Shown piece after piece: positions 9,023 to 22,449 of a DNA stretch of 64,000 nt. The notes under the pieces were generated by a model. That model did not search any database, had not been told where the DNA came from, and was given only the letters and a program-made list of their open reading frames with translations. The number at the start of each line of letters is the position of its first letter. Within the stretch, counting starts at the first letter, position 1. Made by a program: the position numbers and the translations under genes. Origin of the DNA: Nocardioides sp. JQ2195 (GTDB lineage: Bacteria; Actinomycetota; Actinomycetes; Propionibacteriales; Nocardioidaceae); NCBI RefSeq assembly GCF_012272695.1, contig NZ_CP050902.1, forward strand, positions 1,116,001 through 1,180,000. The letters run 5' to 3'.

Positions 9023-10672
9023 TCAGCCGACGTGGACCGGTGCCTCCGGGCCGTCGGTGGCCAGCTCCTCGTGCTTGACGCCGAGAAAGAGCCAGATGAT
9101 CACCGAGGCGGTGAGCATCATCGCGGCGCCGACGAGGAAGGCGGTGGTCGCACCTTCGGTGAAGGAGCCCAGGTAGGTCAGCTGGCCCATCGCCTCGTGG
9201 AACTTGTCCGGCGCCATCTGCTGGTCGAGACCCGCTCCACGGGCGGCCTGCAGCAGGCCCGGCGCGATCTCGTCCCCTCGGTTGGTCGCGAAGTGCAAGG
9301 ACACCGTGGAGAGGATCGCCAGGCCCAAGGCGCCGCCGACCTGCTGCATCGTGTTCAGCACTCCGGAGCCCACGCCGGAGTCCTCCGCGCGCAGGTGGTG
9401 GACGGCGGTCAGGGTGAGTGGCACGAAGACCAGGCCCATGCCGAGGGCCATCATGAAGACGAACGGCAGGATCTGGGTCCAGTAGCTCACGTCCGCGCCG
9501 AGGGCGTCGCCCTGGAGCACGCCGAGCAGGTTGCCCGGCGACTCGTCGACCGAGAGCCGGGAGAAGCCGAACAGTGCCGCAGCCGCGACCAGGGAACCGG
9601 TGCCGGCCAGGTAGCGCGGGTCCACCCGGTTGATCAGGTTGGAGGCGAGGGTGGCGGAGATGATCATGCCGACCGAGAACGGGAGGAACGCGAAGCCGGC
9701 GTGCAGCGGGCTGTATCCCACGACGTTCTGGACGAACAGGCTGAGGAAGAAGAACATCGCGAACATCGCGGCCGGCAGGATCATCATCGCGATGAAGCTG
9801 ACCGCGCGGGTGCGGTGGGCGAAGACGCGGACCGGGAGCAGTGGGTGCTTGACCCGCGACTCGATCATCGCGAAGAACACCAGCAGGGCGACACCGGCAG
9901 CCAGACTGCCGAGCGTCCACTCGTTGCCCCAGCCGTAGCGCTCGTCGCCGGCCCGGCTGAAGCCGTAGACCAGCCCGAGCAGGCCGAGGGTGCCGGTGAT
10001 GGCGCCGGGGATGTCGAGCCAGCCCTCGTGCTTCTCCGACTCGTCGAAGAAACGAGGAGCCATGGCAGCTGCGAGCAGGCCGATCGGCACGTTGATCAGG
10101 AAGGTGAGCCGCCAGCCGTCGACGCCCAGGGGCTGGTCCAGGCCGGTCAGCCAGCCACCGAGGATCAGGCCGACGGCGGCACCGATGCCGGACATCGCGG
10201 CGTACACGGCGAAGGCACGGTTGCGCTGCGGGCCGGCGGGGAACGTGGTGGTGATCAGCGCGAGCGCGGCGGGGGAGGCCATCGCGGCTCCCACGCCCTG
10301 CAGGGCGCGGGAGGAGAGCAGCAGTGGCTCGGTCCAGGCAATGCCGCCGAGCAGGGAGGCGACCGCGAAGACCACGACGCCCACCATGAAGATGCGACGA
10401 CGGCCGTAGAGGTCACCGAGGCGACCGCCCAGCAGCAACAGGCCGCCGAAGGCCAGGGCGTAGCCGGTGACGATCCAGGTCAGGTTGGCCTCGTTGATGT
10501 CGAGGTCGTGGCCGATGAACGGCAGGGCGATGTTGGCGATGGTGCTGTCGAGCACCACCATCAGCTGTGCCATGGAGATCAGGACGAGCGCCCAGGCCAG
10601 GCGCTTCTTCTCGGCCGAGGAGACCGGCGGTGGGACCTCGGGGATGACGTCGGAGACGGTGCTTTCGGACAT
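9023..10672 (-). CDS. MFS drug exporter, DHA2 (EmrB/QacA) family, 14 TM
   Basis: A 549-aa polytopic membrane protein. After a 25-residue cytoplasmic start come 14 hydrophobic segments. The DHA2 motifs are visible: LDSTIANIALP (motif D1, first TM), GGRLGDLYGRRRIF (motif A), SRALQGVGAAMASPAALALI (motif B/C region) and GAAVGLILGGWLTG. This layout predicts a proton-driven multidrug exporter; its substrate cannot be told from sequence. It is transcribed after the tetR gene (10807-11415), probably from the same operator-controlled promoter, so it is likely induced by its own substrates. Confidence 0.92.
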   Translation of the reverse strand: MSESTVSDVIPEVPPPVSSAEKKRLAWALVLISMAQLMVVLDSTIANIALPFIGHDLDINEANLTWIVTGYALAFGGLLLLGGRLGDLYGRRRIFMVGVVVFAVASLLGGIAWTEPLLLSSRALQGVGAAMASPAALALITTTFPAGPQRNRAFAVYAAMSGIGAAVGLILGGWLTGLDQPLGVDGWRLTFLINVPIGLLAAAMAPRFFDESEKHEGWLDIPGAITGTLGLLGLVYGFSRAGDERYGWGNEWTLGSLAAGVALLVFFAMIESRVKHPLLPVRVFAHRTRAVSFIAMMILPAAMFAMFFFLSLFVQNVVGYSPLHAGFAFLPFSVGMIISATLASNLINRVDPRYLAGTGSLVAAAALFGFSRLSVDESPGNLLGVLQGDALGADVSYWTQILPFVFMMALGMGLVFVPLTLTAVHHLRAEDSGVGSGVLNTMQQVGGALGLAILSTVSLHFATNRGDEIAPGLLQAARGAGLDQQMAPDKFHEAMGQLTYLGSFTEGATTAFLVGAAMMLTASVIIWLFLGVKHEELATDGPEAPVHVG

Positions 10673-10782
10673 GCGCGATCCAATCGAGAGCAGGGTGGGC
10701 TCGCGGTCGCGCAGGGCGACCGCGTGGACGGTGTGGTTCAGGGGGCGTTGTACTTCCGGATCGGTTCAGCCGGATCGGTTGA

Positions 10783-14394
<3,612 letters not shown>

Positions 14395-14413
14395 CCGCAG
14401 CTGCGTCGGTGCG

Positions 14414-14446
14414 CCGGCTCGGCGGCTCGGCGGCTCGCCGGCTCGG
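14414..14446 (+). repeat. Short tandem CGGCTCG repeats between ligA and the SGNH gene
   Basis: Four to five copies of an 8-9 bp unit (CGGCTCGG, with one CCGGCTCG variant) fill the 52-bp gap between the convergent ligA and SGNH-hydrolase stops. No terminator with a T run is visible. Confidence 0.5.
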
Positions 14447-15319
14447 TCAGTCCTCGAGGGCGTCGAGCACGCGCTCGGCCGCAGCCTCCTGCTCGGCTGC
14501 GAACGGGTGGAATGCTGCCGCGGACCCGGGCTTCTCGTACCGTCCGTTGATCCAGGGCTCGTCCGCGCACACGTCGTGACCGGCAGTCGCGCGCCACAGG
14601 TCGACGTACGTCGCCCGGGTGCCGCGGGCCACGTCCTCGAGCATGTCGGTCAGCGCCTTGTTGATCCTGCGGGCGTAGGCGACGTCACCGTCGGCCAACG
14701 GCAACCGGCCGGGACAGGTCCCCTCGGCGGGGAGGATCTGGGGGTAGCCCACTAGGAGCACGGTCGCGTCCGGTGCGTGCTGGCGCACCCGGCGAACGAC
14801 GTCCGCGACGCGGCGCCGGGTCGCCGCAATGATCGTCAGGAGCTTGTCCTTGCCGGTGGTGTTCATGGCTGCCCGGCAGGGCGCGCCGGTCGGGTCCTGT
14901 CCACGCACGAACGCGCACTGGCCCACCAGCTTGGCGAACAGGCTGAAGTCGTTGCCACCGATGCCCAGGGTCACGATGTCGGTGTCGGCGGTGACGGCAT
15001 CGAGCTGGGGCGGGACGTCCACGAACTGCGGCCGCCCCATGTCGGCGGTGTCGGCGCCGGAGCAGGTCACGTCGACGAACGTGTCGGGTCGCAGCTCCTC
15101 GGCCACCAACGACGGATAGTTCCGGTCCGAGCGCGAGCAGGCCTCGGGGCCGGTGGGGGACAGGACTCCCGGCGCCGCCGAGTAGGAGTCGCCGAGGGCG
15201 ACGTACTTCGTCGCCGGGGCGGCGAGGTCCTCCTTGTCGGTGGTGTCGTCGTCGCCACAGGCAGCGAGCAGGCCGAGCAGCAGGCCCACGACGATGAGCC
15301 GTCTCACGACGGGGGTCAC
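14447..15319 (-). CDS. SGNH/GDSL-family hydrolase, predicted lipoprotein
   Basis: A 290-aa protein with an N-terminal lipoprotein signal (hydrophobic VVGLLLGLLAAC, lipobox LAAC near residue 19), so it is exported and lipid-anchored. The SGNH blocks are present: YVALGDSYSAAPG (block I, catalytic Ser), a Gly in CSGADTADM, LGIGGNDFSLF (block III, Asn), and a C-terminal AAAFHPFAAEQ, where His is the catalytic base. Cys pairs suggest disulfides. This fits secreted actinobacterial esterase/lipase-type enzymes of the SCO7513 kind; the natural ester is unknown. The GTG start at 15319 overlaps the mycothione reductase stop (GTGA). Confidence 0.88.
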   Translation of the reverse strand: MTPVVRRLIVVGLLLGLLAACGDDDTTDKEDLAAPATKYVALGDSYSAAPGVLSPTGPEACSRSDRNYPSLVAEELRPDTFVDVTCSGADTADMGRPQFVDVPPQLDAVTADTDIVTLGIGGNDFSLFAKLVGQCAFVRGQDPTGAPCRAAMNTTGKDKLLTIIAATRRRVADVVRRVRQHAPDATVLLVGYPQILPAEGTCPGRLPLADGDVAYARRINKALTDMLEDVARGTRATYVDLWRATAGHDVCADEPWINGRYEKPGSAAAFHPFAAEQEAAAERVLDALED

Positions 15320-16686
15320 CTCAGGTCGAGCCCGAGCAGGGCGTTCTCGAGGACCTCGGACATGGCCGGGTGGATCCAGTACTGCCCCCGGGCCATCGCG
15401 CGCGCGGGCGTGGCGAAGTGCAGGGCCTGGATCGCGGGCTGGATCAGTGTCGAGGCGTCCGGCCCCATGATGTGCGCGCCGAGCAGCAGCCCGGTGTCCT
15501 TGTCGGCGATCACCTTGCAGATGCCGGTGGTGTCCTCCATCGCCCAGCCGTACGCCGTGTCGGCGTACGCGCGCGTGCTGACCGCGATGCGGTGACCGGC
15601 CTCCTCCGCCTGTCGCTCGGTGAGTCCGACGCCGGCCAGCTGGGGGTGGCTGAACACGGCCGACGGGACGTAGCGGTGGTCGAAGGCTCGCAGGTCGTCC
15701 GGGTGGGCGAGGTTGTGCGCAATGGTGCGGGCCTCGTGGTTCGCGACGTGCTTGAGCGCGAACTCCGACGAGATGTCCCCGAGGGCCCACACCCCCGGAG
15801 CCGTCGTTCGGCCGAACTCGTCGACCACGATGCGGCCGTCGTCGCGCAGCTCCACGCCGGTGGAGTCCAGCCCGAGCCGGTCGGTGTTGGGGGCGCGGCC
15901 GGTGGCCAGCAGCAGCATCTCACTCTCCACGGTGGACCCGTCGTCGAGCTCGAGGGCCACCCCGGCACCAGTCGTGCGGGCAGCCGTCACCGCGTGGCCA
16001 AGGCACAGGTTCCACTGCTTGCCGGCCAGCTCGGTGAACCGCTTGCTGATCTCCTCGTCCGTGCGGCGGACCAGGGCGTCGCCGCGCACCACGATGGTGA
16101 CCTCGACCCCGAGGGCGGAGAAGATGTGGGCGAACTCCGAGCCGATGAAGCCGCCGCCGAGGATGGTCATCGAGCGCGGCAGCGCATCGATCCGCATCAC
16201 CGTGTCGCTGGTCTCGAACGGCACCCCGCCGTCAGCGATCTCCGCGGGGACGACCGGGCGACCGCCGGCCGCGATCACGACCGTGTCGGCGGTGACCTCC
16301 TCGGTGCGGTCAGCCAGATCGACCGCCAGGGTGTGGTCGTCGGTGAAGATCGCGTGGCCGTCGAGGACCGTCGTGTTCGCGCCGGTGACGCGTCCCTGCC
16401 GTGCCTCGACGGCATTGGGGTCGATGCGACCGAAGATCCGGTCGCGGATGTCGGCCCACCGCACGTCGTCGAGGCGCGCGTCGAGACCGAAGCGCGCGGA
16501 GTCCCGGATCCACGTCGCGATGTCGGCGGTGTGCACGAACATCTTGGTCGGGATGCAGCCCACGTTGAGGCAGGTGCCGCCGAAGCGGTTCTCCTCGATG
16601 ATCGCCACACGCTTGTCCCGCACGGAGCGGTTGATCAGGAAGTTGCCGGAGCCTGCACCGATGACGGCGATGTCGTAGCGGGTCAT
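15316..16686 (-). CDS. mtr: Mycothione reductase
   Basis: A 456-aa flavoprotein disulfide reductase that regenerates mycothiol from its disulfide with NADPH. It shows the FAD site GAGSGNF, the redox-active pair in [19 protein letters not shown] (Cys-x4-Cys), the NAD(P)H fold [17 protein letters not shown], a second FAD motif GVWALGDIS, and a C-terminal His-containing [16 protein letters not shown]. The [11 protein letters not shown] and SDTVMRI blocks are characteristic of mycothione reductase rather than lipoamide dehydrogenase or mercuric reductase. Its presence implies mycothiol and thus an actinobacterial host. It is divergent from gatC and coupled to the SGNH gene. Confidence 0.9.
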   Translation of the reverse strand: MTRYDIAVIGAGSGNFLINRSVRDKRVAIIEENRFGGTCLNVGCIPTKMFVHTADIATWIRDSARFGLDARLDDVRWADIRDRIFGRIDPNAVEARQGRVTGANTTVLDGHAIFTDDHTLAVDLADRTEEVTADTVVIAAGGRPVVPAEIADGGVPFETSDTVMRIDALPRSMTILGGGFIGSEFAHIFSALGVEVTIVVRGDALVRRTDEEISKRFTELAGKQWNLCLGHAVTAARTTGAGVALELDDGSTVESEMLLLATGRAPNTDRLGLDSTGVELRDDGRIVVDEFGRTTAPGVWALGDISSEFALKHVANHEARTIAHNLAHPDDLRAFDHRYVPSAVFSHPQLAGVGLTERQAEEAGHRIAVSTRAYADTAYGWAMEDTTGICKVIADKDTGLLLGAHIMGPDASTLIQPAIQALHFATPARAMARGQYWIHPAMSEVLENALLGLDLR

Positions 16687-16709
16687 GGGCCCAGCATAGG
16701 ATTCGACCC

Positions 16710-17054
16710 ATGCCTGAGATTCTTGGATCGAGCAGTCCGCGCGGGTCGAGCGGAAGTATCGAGATTTCACGTGACGAGGTGGCGCACTTGGCCGACCTCG
16801 CCCGGATCGACCTGTCCGACGCCGAGCTCGAGCAACTTGCGCCGCAGCTGTCGGTGATCCTCGAGTCCGTCGCCTCCATCAGAGAGGTGGCCGCCGACGA
16901 GATCCCGCCGACCTCCCACGCCCTGCCGCTGACCAACGTGTTCCGCGACGACGTGGTGACCCCCGGACTGACCGCGGAGCAGGCGCTGGCGATGGCCCCG
17001 GCCTCGGAGGAGCAGCGCTTCTCCGTGCCGCGCATCCTGGGGGAGGAGGCATGA
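16710..17054 (+). CDS. gatC: Asp/Glu-tRNA amidotransferase subunit C
   Basis: A 114-aa small subunit of GatCAB, which stabilises GatA-GatB contact. The conserved core [36 protein letters not shown] is followed by LRDD-like FRDDVV and a C-terminal [10 protein letters not shown]. The first 18 residues (Ser/Gly-rich) precede the usual family start; the ATG at 16710 is the only normal start in frame, with AGGA about 9 nt upstream. Its stop overlaps gatA by 4 bp. Confidence 0.93.
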   Translation: MPEILGSSSPRGSSGSIEISRDEVAHLADLARIDLSDAELEQLAPQLSVILESVASIREVAADEIPPTSHALPLTNVFRDDVVTPGLTAEQALAMAPASEEQRFSVPRILGEEA

Positions 17055-18568
17055 GCAACTACCTGAACGCGTCCGCGACCGAGCTGGTCGCCGCCCTCGA
17101 GGCCGGCGAGACCACGTCGGTCGAGCTGACCACCCTGTTCCTCGACCGCATCGAGGCCGTCGACGGCGCCGTTCACGCCTTTCTCCACGTCGACCGTGAG
17201 GGCGCGCTGGCCCAGGCCGCTGCGTCCGACGAGCGTCGCGCTGCCGGCTCCCCGGCCTCCGCGCTCGACGGCGTCCCGATCGCGGTCAAGGACGTCCTGG
17301 CCACCGAGGGCCTGCCCACCACCTGCGGCTCGAAGATGCTCGAGGGCTGGATCCCGCCGTACGACGCCACGGTGGTGGCCCGCCTGAAGGCTGCCGGCCT
17401 GCCGATCCTCGGCAAGACCAACATGGACGAGTTCGCGATGGGCTCCTCCACCGAGCACTCGGCCTACGGCCCGACCCGCAACCCGTGGGACCTCGATCGG
17501 ATCCCCGGTGGCTCCGGTGGTGGCTCGGCAGCAGCCGTGGCCGCCTTCGAGGCGCCGCTCGCGATCGGCACCGACACCGGCGGTTCCATCCGCCAGCCCG
17601 GTGCGGTCACCGGCACCGTCGGTGTGAAGCCCACCTACGGCGGGGTGTCGCGCTACGGCCTCGTGGCGATGGCGAACTCCCTGGACCAGGCCGGCCCGGT
17701 CTCGCGCACGGTGCTGGACTCGGCACTGCTGCACGAGGTGATCGGCGGCCACGACCCGCTCGACTCCACGTCGGTCGACCAGCCCCTCGCTGCGCTCGCC
17801 GACGCGGCTCGTCAGGGCGCGGGTGGTGACCTGTCCGGCGTACGCATCGGTGTGATCAAGGAGCTGGGTGGCGAGGGCTACCAGGCGGGTGTGCTCGCAC
17901 GCTTCCAGGAGTCACTCGACCTGCTGGTCTCGGCCGGCGCCGAGGTCGTCGAGGTCTCCTGCCCGAGCTTCGTGCACGCACTGGCGGCGTACTACCTGAT
18001 CATGCCGTCGGAGGCCTCCTCCAACCTCGCCAAGTTCGACGCCATGCGCTACGGCCTGCGCGTGGTCCCCGAGGGCGACCCCAGCGCCGAGGACGTCATG
18101 CGGGCCTCGCGCGATGCCGGCTTCGGTGACGAGGTCAAGCGCCGCATCGTCCTCGGCACCTACGCGCTCTCGAGCGGCTACTACGACGCCTACTACGGCC
18201 AGGCCCAGAAGGTGCGCACCCTGATCAGTCGCGACTTCGAGGCGGCGTTCGGGCAGGCCGACGTCCTGGTCTCGCCGACGGCGCCGACCACGGCGTTCAA
18301 GCTGGGGGAGAAGCTCGACGACCCGGTCGCGATGTACCTCAACGACCTCGCCACCATCCCGGCCAACCTGGCTGGGGTGCCCGGCATCTCGCTGCCGAGC
18401 GGCCTGGCCGAGGAGGACGGCCTGCCGGCCGGCTTCCAGGTGCTCGCGCCGGCCCTGGCCGACGACCGGCTCTACCGCGTCGGTGCGGCACTGGAGACCT
18501 TGCTGGAGAAGAAGTGGGGCGGCCCGTTGCTGGCGCAGGCCCCCGCGCTGGACGGAGCAACCGCATGA
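17051..18568 (+). CDS. gatA: Asp/Glu-tRNA amidotransferase subunit A
   Basis: A 505-aa amidase-signature enzyme that releases ammonia from glutamine for conversion of Glu-tRNA(Gln) and Asp-tRNA(Asn). The Ser-cisSer-Lys triad is visible as lysine in [12 protein letters not shown], serine in [14 protein letters not shown], and the nucleophile in [16 protein letters not shown]. The C-terminal [11 protein letters not shown] block is also typical. The ATG overlaps gatC and its stop overlaps gatB (ATGA), a tightly coupled three-gene operon. This implies the organism charges tRNA(Gln) indirectly. Confidence 0.97.
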   Translation: MSNYLNASATELVAALEAGETTSVELTTLFLDRIEAVDGAVHAFLHVDREGALAQAAASDERRAAGSPASALDGVPIAVKDVLATEGLPTTCGSKMLEGWIPPYDATVVARLKAAGLPILGKTNMDEFAMGSSTEHSAYGPTRNPWDLDRIPGGSGGGSAAAVAAFEAPLAIGTDTGGSIRQPGAVTGTVGVKPTYGGVSRYGLVAMANSLDQAGPVSRTVLDSALLHEVIGGHDPLDSTSVDQPLAALADAARQGAGGDLSGVRIGVIKELGGEGYQAGVLARFQESLDLLVSAGAEVVEVSCPSFVHALAAYYLIMPSEASSNLAKFDAMRYGLRVVPEGDPSAEDVMRASRDAGFGDEVKRRIVLGTYALSSGYYDAYYGQAQKVRTLISRDFEAAFGQADVLVSPTAPTTAFKLGEKLDDPVAMYLNDLATIPANLAGVPGISLPSGLAEEDGLPAGFQVLAPALADDRLYRVGAALETLLEKKWGGPLLAQAPALDGATA

Positions 18569-20106
18569 GCACCGACACCCTGCTGACCTTCGAGGAGTCC
18601 CTCGAGAAGTTCGACCCCGCGATGGGCCTCGAGGTCCACGTCGAGCTGAACACCAACACCAAGATGTTCTGCGGCTGTCCCGCGGTCTTCGGTGGCGAGC
18701 CGAACACCCAGGTCTGCCCGACCTGCCTCGGCCTGCCCGGCGCCATGCCGGTCGTCAACGCCAAGGCTGTCGAGTCGGCGATGCGCATCGGTCTCGCGCT
18801 GAACTGCGAGATCGCCGAGTGGTGCCGTTTCGCTCGCAAGAACTACTTCTACCCGGACATGCCGAAGAACTTCCAGACCTCGCAGTACGACGAGCCGATC
18901 GCGTTCGAGGGCTACCTCGACGTTGAGATTGACGGCGAGAACGGCCCTGAGATATGGCGCGTCGACATCGAGCGCGCGCACATGGAGGAGGACACCGGCA
19001 AGTCGCTGCACGTCGGTGGTGCCACCGGTCGCATCCACGGCGCCGACCACTCGCTGGTCGACTACAACCGCGCCGGCATCCCCCTGATCGAGATCGTCAC
19101 CAAGCCGATCCTGGGTTCGCGGGAGAAGGCCCCCGAGGTCGCCAAGGCATACGTCGCCCAGCTGCGCGAGCTGATCGTCGCCCTCGGTGTCTCCGACGCC
19201 CGGATGGACCAGGGCTCGATCCGCGCCGACGTGAACCTGTCGCTGTCACCTCGCGCGGTGGTTGAGGAAGGCGCGCCAGCGCCTGTCTCGAAACCAGTCC
19301 TCGGCACCCGCACGGAGACCAAGAACGTGAACTCACTGCGGTCGGTCGAGCGGGCGGTGCGCTACGAGATGCAGCGCCACGCCGCGATCCTCGATGGTGG
19401 TGGCTCGATCCTGCAGGAGACCCGCCACTGGCACGAGGACACCGGCATCACCACCAGTGGCCGCCCGAAGTCCGACGCCGACGACTACCGCTACTTCCCC
19501 GAGCCCGACCTGGTGCCGGTGGCGCCGTCGCGCGAATGGGTGGAGGAGCTGCGCGGCACCCTGCCCGAGCTGCCGCGCGAGAAGCGGGCCCGCCTGCAGA
19601 AGGACTGGGGCTTCTCCGACCTCGAGATGCGCGACACGATCGGCGCCGGTGCGCTCGGCCTGGTCGAGGAGACCATCGCGGCCGGCGCCGCGCCCCAGTC
19701 CGCACGCAAGTGGTGGCTCTCCGAGATGGCGCGTCGTGCCAACGACTCGGGCCAGGAGATCTCCGAGCTGGGTGTCACCCCGGCCGACGTGGCCGCCGTG
19801 CAGGCACTGGTCGATGCCGGTTCGCTCAACGACAAGCTGGCCCGTCAGGTCTTCGACGGCCTGATCGCCGGGGAGGGAACCCCCGACGAGATCGTGGCCT
19901 CCCGCGGACTCGCGATCGTCTCCGACGACGGCGCCCTGAGCGCGGCCGTCGACAAGGCGATCGCGGAGAACCCCGGGGTGGCCGACAAGATCCGCGACGG
20001 CAAGGTGGCTGCGGCTGGTGCCCTGATCGGCGCGGTGATGAAGGAGATGCGTGGCCAGGCCGACGCCGCTCGGGTCCGCGAGCTGATCCTCGAGAAGCTC
20101 ACCTGA
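18565..20106 (+). CDS. gatB: Asp/Glu-tRNA amidotransferase subunit B
   Basis: A 513-aa subunit that binds the misacylated tRNA and activates its side chain with ATP. It has [18 protein letters not shown] at the N-terminus, [56 protein letters not shown]-like [20 protein letters not shown], and a YqeY-like C-terminal domain ([19 protein letters not shown]). Between NLSLS and LGTRTE, residues about 230-245, there is an extra Ala/Pro/Val-rich segment not seen in the family. It is encoded by a REP-like palindrome (19257-19295). The frame is intact and all other motifs are present. Confidence 0.96.
   Translation: MSTDTLLTFEESLEKFDPAMGLEVHVELNTNTKMFCGCPAVFGGEPNTQVCPTCLGLPGAMPVVNAKAVESAMRIGLALNCEIAEWCRFARKNYFYPDMPKNFQTSQYDEPIAFEGYLDVEIDGENGPEIWRVDIERAHMEEDTGKSLHVGGATGRIHGADHSLVDYNRAGIPLIEIVTKPILGSREKAPEVAKAYVAQLRELIVALGVSDARMDQGSIRADVNLSLSPRAVVEEGAPAPVSKPVLGTRTETKNVNSLRSVERAVRYEMQRHAAILDGGGSILQETRHWHEDTGITTSGRPKSDADDYRYFPEPDLVPVAPSREWVEELRGTLPELPREKRARLQKDWGFSDLEMRDTIGAGALGLVEETIAAGAAPQSARKWWLSEMARRANDSGQEISELGVTPADVAAVQALVDAGSLNDKLARQVFDGLIAGEGTPDEIVASRGLAIVSDDGALSAAVDKAIAENPGVADKIRDGKVAAAGALIGAVMKEMRGQADAARVRELILEKLT
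19257..19295 (+). repeat. REP-like palindromic element inside gatB
   Basis: On the minus strand this 39-bp stretch reads GGTTTCGAGACAGGCGC, then TGGCGCGCCTTCC, then TCAACCACC, that is, a complete copy of the element that begins the array at 8756. It is in frame and adds about 11-15 residues in a loop between two strongly conserved blocks of GatB. Confidence 0.8.
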
Positions 20107-20107
20107 G

Positions 20108-20327
20108 CGAACGGGCAGTTCTTGCTGCGCGAACGGGCAGTTATTGCTGCGCGAACGGGCAGTTATTGACGGTCGAGCCGGCCCTATTGTCGGCGTACGT
20201 CAACAACTGCCTGTTCGGAGCGCAACAGTTGCCTGTTCGGAGCGCAAGAGTTGCGTGTTGGCGCAGCAAGAGTTGCGTGTTCGCGCAGCAAGAGTTGCGT
20301 GTTCGCGCAGCAAGAGTTGCGTGTTCG
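20108..20327. repeat. 22-bp repeat array, three units then about six inverted units
   Basis: Three head-to-tail 22-bp units (starting 20108, 20130, 20152) begin CGAACGGGCAGTT and end TTGCTGCG. After about 30 bp of unrelated sequence come about six units in the opposite orientation (CAACAACTGCCTGTTC-type and CAAGAGTTGCGTGTTC-type). They run up to the stop codon of the minus-strand dehydrogenase gene. The array starts one base after the gatB stop. The whole 221-bp convergent gap is therefore repeat. The same 22-bp family is at 27013 and 53360. Confidence 0.88.
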
Positions 20328-21467
20328 TCAGTGGAGGGTGATCTCGAGGATGCGGTCGTCCTCGGACTCCGGATCGCCCCGGCCGTCGCGGTTCGAGGTG
20401 GTCAGCCAGAGCTTCCCGTCGGGCGCCAGCGCGACGGTGCGCAGCCGGCCGTACTTCCCGACAAAGAAGTCGGTGGGATCGCTGGCCGTGCCGTCCTTGA
20501 CCGAGACCCGCCAGAGCCGCTCGCCACGCAGCGAGGCCATCCAGAGGTGTCCTTCGGCGAAGGCGAGGCCGGAGGGGGATGCGTTCTCGGTGCGCCAGAC
20601 CACCTGCGGGTCCGCGTAGTCCGGGGCGCCGCCGGCACCCTCGAAGAGCGGCCAGCCGTAGTTGGCGCCCTTCCGGATCCGGTTCAGCTCGTCGAAGGTC
20701 TGCGACCCGAACTCGCTGGCCCACAGCTGTTCGTCGGAGTCGAAGGCCAGGCCCTGCACGTTGCGGTGCCCGCTCGTCCAGATCGGTGAGTCGGGGTCGG
20801 GGTTGCCCGGGGCCGGGTCGCCATCGGTCGTGATGTGCAGGATCTTCCCGCCGAGGGCGTCGGGATCCTGGGCCATCTGCCCGTCGCCGGTCTCGCCGGT
20901 GGAGACGAAGAGGTTGCCGTCGGGACCGAACTCGAGCCGCCCGCCGTCGTGGGTGAATCCCTTCGGGATGCCGGTGAGGATGGGCTCGACCGGACCCAGC
21001 CTGCGTCCGTCGTACGTCGCCCTGACGACGCGGTTGTCGGAGGTCGTGGTGAGGTAGAAGTAGAGCGCTGAGTCGGTGGCGAAGTCGGGGGAGACCGCGA
21101 CGCCCAGCAGCCCGGACTCCACGCGCGGATCGGCCTCGTCGATGGTGCCGATCTGCCGGGGTTCCGAGCCTTCCTCCAGGACGAGCACACGCTTCGTGTC
21201 GCGCTCGGTGAACACGGCGCTGCCGTCGGGCAGGAAGTCGAGCCCCCACGGTGCCTGGAGCCCGGTCGCGAGGGTGCGCACGACCTTGACCCGTGGATCC
21301 GGGTCAGGAGGAGAGGGCTTCGCGGTGATCGCGGGGTCGGTCGGGTTGTCCTCGTTGCTGGGCGGTGCCACCGGAGTCTGCGCGGACGGCTCGGGCGGGG
21401 AGGCGTCCTCGCTGGTGCAGGCCGTCAACGCCACCGAGACCAACAGGAGGGACGCGACGAGCCTCAT
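20328..21467 (-). CDS. PQQ-dependent sugar dehydrogenase-type lipoprotein (glucose/sorbosone dehydrogenase fold)
   Basis: A 379-aa protein with a lipoprotein signal (LLLVSVALTAC, Cys about 17), a Pro/Ser/Asp-rich spacer to about residue 60, then a six-bladed beta-propeller of the soluble-glucose-dehydrogenase family. Characteristic segments are TGLQAPWGLDFLPDG, ESGLLGVAVSPDF, THDGGRLEFGPDGNLFVSTGE, SGHRNVQGLAFD and LRTVALAPDGKLWLTTSNRDG, which hold the PQQ and calcium ligand regions. The substrate is unknown; relatives oxidise aldoses at the cell surface. It starts one base after the stop of the hydrolase gene upstream, so the two are co-transcribed. Its stop abuts the 22-bp repeat array. Confidence 0.87.
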   Translation of the reverse strand: MRLVASLLLVSVALTACTSEDASPPEPSAQTPVAPPSNEDNPTDPAITAKPSPPDPDPRVKVVRTLATGLQAPWGLDFLPDGSAVFTERDTKRVLVLEEGSEPRQIGTIDEADPRVESGLLGVAVSPDFATDSALYFYLTTTSDNRVVRATYDGRRLGPVEPILTGIPKGFTHDGGRLEFGPDGNLFVSTGETGDGQMAQDPDALGGKILHITTDGDPAPGNPDPDSPIWTSGHRNVQGLAFDSDEQLWASEFGSQTFDELNRIRKGANYGWPLFEGAGGAPDYADPQVVWRTENASPSGLAFAEGHLWMASLRGERLWRVSVKDGTASDPTDFFVGKYGRLRTVALAPDGKLWLTTSNRDGRGDPESEDDRILEITLH

Positions 21468-21468
21468 G

Positions 21469-22395
21469 TCAGGAGACCTTAGCGAGGAACTCCAACAGCA
21501 GTTCGTGGAAGCGCTCCGGTTGCTCCATGGCGATGAAGTGGCTGCCGTCCAGCTCGACGTACGTCGCCCCCTCGATGCGCTCGGCAGCGGTCGCCATGTC
21601 CTTCGGCCCGGCGAGCAGGTCCCACTTCGCGCCGACGAACGCGGTCGGCACGGTGATCCGGCTCAGGGAGACGCGGCCGTGGGCCGACGTGGTCAGGGCG
21701 AGGTGGAAGTACCAGTCGACGGGGGTGGTCAGGTATTCACGGATCGCCCGGATGGCCAGGTCAGGGTCGGCGACGGGGAACATGAAGCCGCTGTGGCTGA
21801 TCAGGTTGATCGCGCGCGGTCCGATCGGCAACCGGCTGGTGATGGGGGTGATCGCCCTGCCGGTCATCGCCACGGCACGGGTCAGGTTCACGGTCAGGGC
21901 GCGAGCCACCGGCTTGGGCAGGCGGAACGGCGCCAGCATCGTGGAGAAGGTCTCGCCGGGGACCCCGGCGTAGGCGAAGAGGCCGGAGACCCGCTCGGGG
22001 TGGCGAACGGCGAGCTCGAACATGGTGTTCACGCCCATCGACCAGCCCAGCAACACCGCCTTGTCCAGGCCGACGTGGTCCATCACGGCCAGCGCATCCT
22101 CGACGAAGTCCTCGATGCGCACGTGCTTGCGGTCGGCAGGTCGAGCCGAACCTCCGGTCCCGCGGTGGTTCCACGACACGACGCGTACGCCGGAGCCCGG
22201 CCGCACCAGTGAGGGGGTGGTCCACGGATTGGTGCCCAGGCCGTTGCACAGCACGACGGTCGGCCCGTCGATCAGGCAGTCCGGGTCGTTGGTCCAGGCG
22301 CGGAGCATCGTGCCGTCGGACGACTCGACGTCGAAGAAGAAGACCGACGCGTCGGTGTCGTTGACGATGCTTTCGGGTGGGGCAAGGGCATCCAT
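21469..22395 (-). CDS. Alpha/beta hydrolase
   Basis: A 308-aa alpha/beta-hydrolase-fold enzyme without signal peptide. It shows VVLCNGLGTNPW (oxyanion side), WNHRGTGGSARP, the nucleophile elbow GWSMGVN (Ser), a lid region (about 160-220, hydrophobic), AFVGAKWDLLAG with the acid, and a final GSHFIAMEQPERFHELLLEFL containing the catalytic His. These are typical of esterases, haloalkane dehalogenase-like and peroxidase-like members; the sequence does not separate them. It directly precedes the sugar dehydrogenase gene (1 bp gap). Confidence 0.85.
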   Translation of the reverse strand: MDALAPPESIVNDTDASVFFFDVESSDGTMLRAWTNDPDCLIDGPTVVLCNGLGTNPWTTPSLVRPGSGVRVVSWNHRGTGGSARPADRKHVRIEDFVEDALAVMDHVGLDKAVLLGWSMGVNTMFELAVRHPERVSGLFAYAGVPGETFSTMLAPFRLPKPVARALTVNLTRAVAMTGRAITPITSRLPIGPRAINLISHSGFMFPVADPDLAIRAIREYLTTPVDWYFHLALTTSAHGRVSLSRITVPTAFVGAKWDLLAGPKDMATAAERIEGATYVELDGSHFIAMEQPERFHELLLEFLAKVS

Positions 22396-22449
22396 GGCGG
22401 GAATTCTCCACCACCGCCGACCCCCGGTGTCGACAATGTGAGCGGGTCG

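Noticed and set aside
20108..20327. Possible CRISPR array
   Set aside because: The 22-bp units are directly adjacent with no spacers, change orientation, and no cas gene is in the window.
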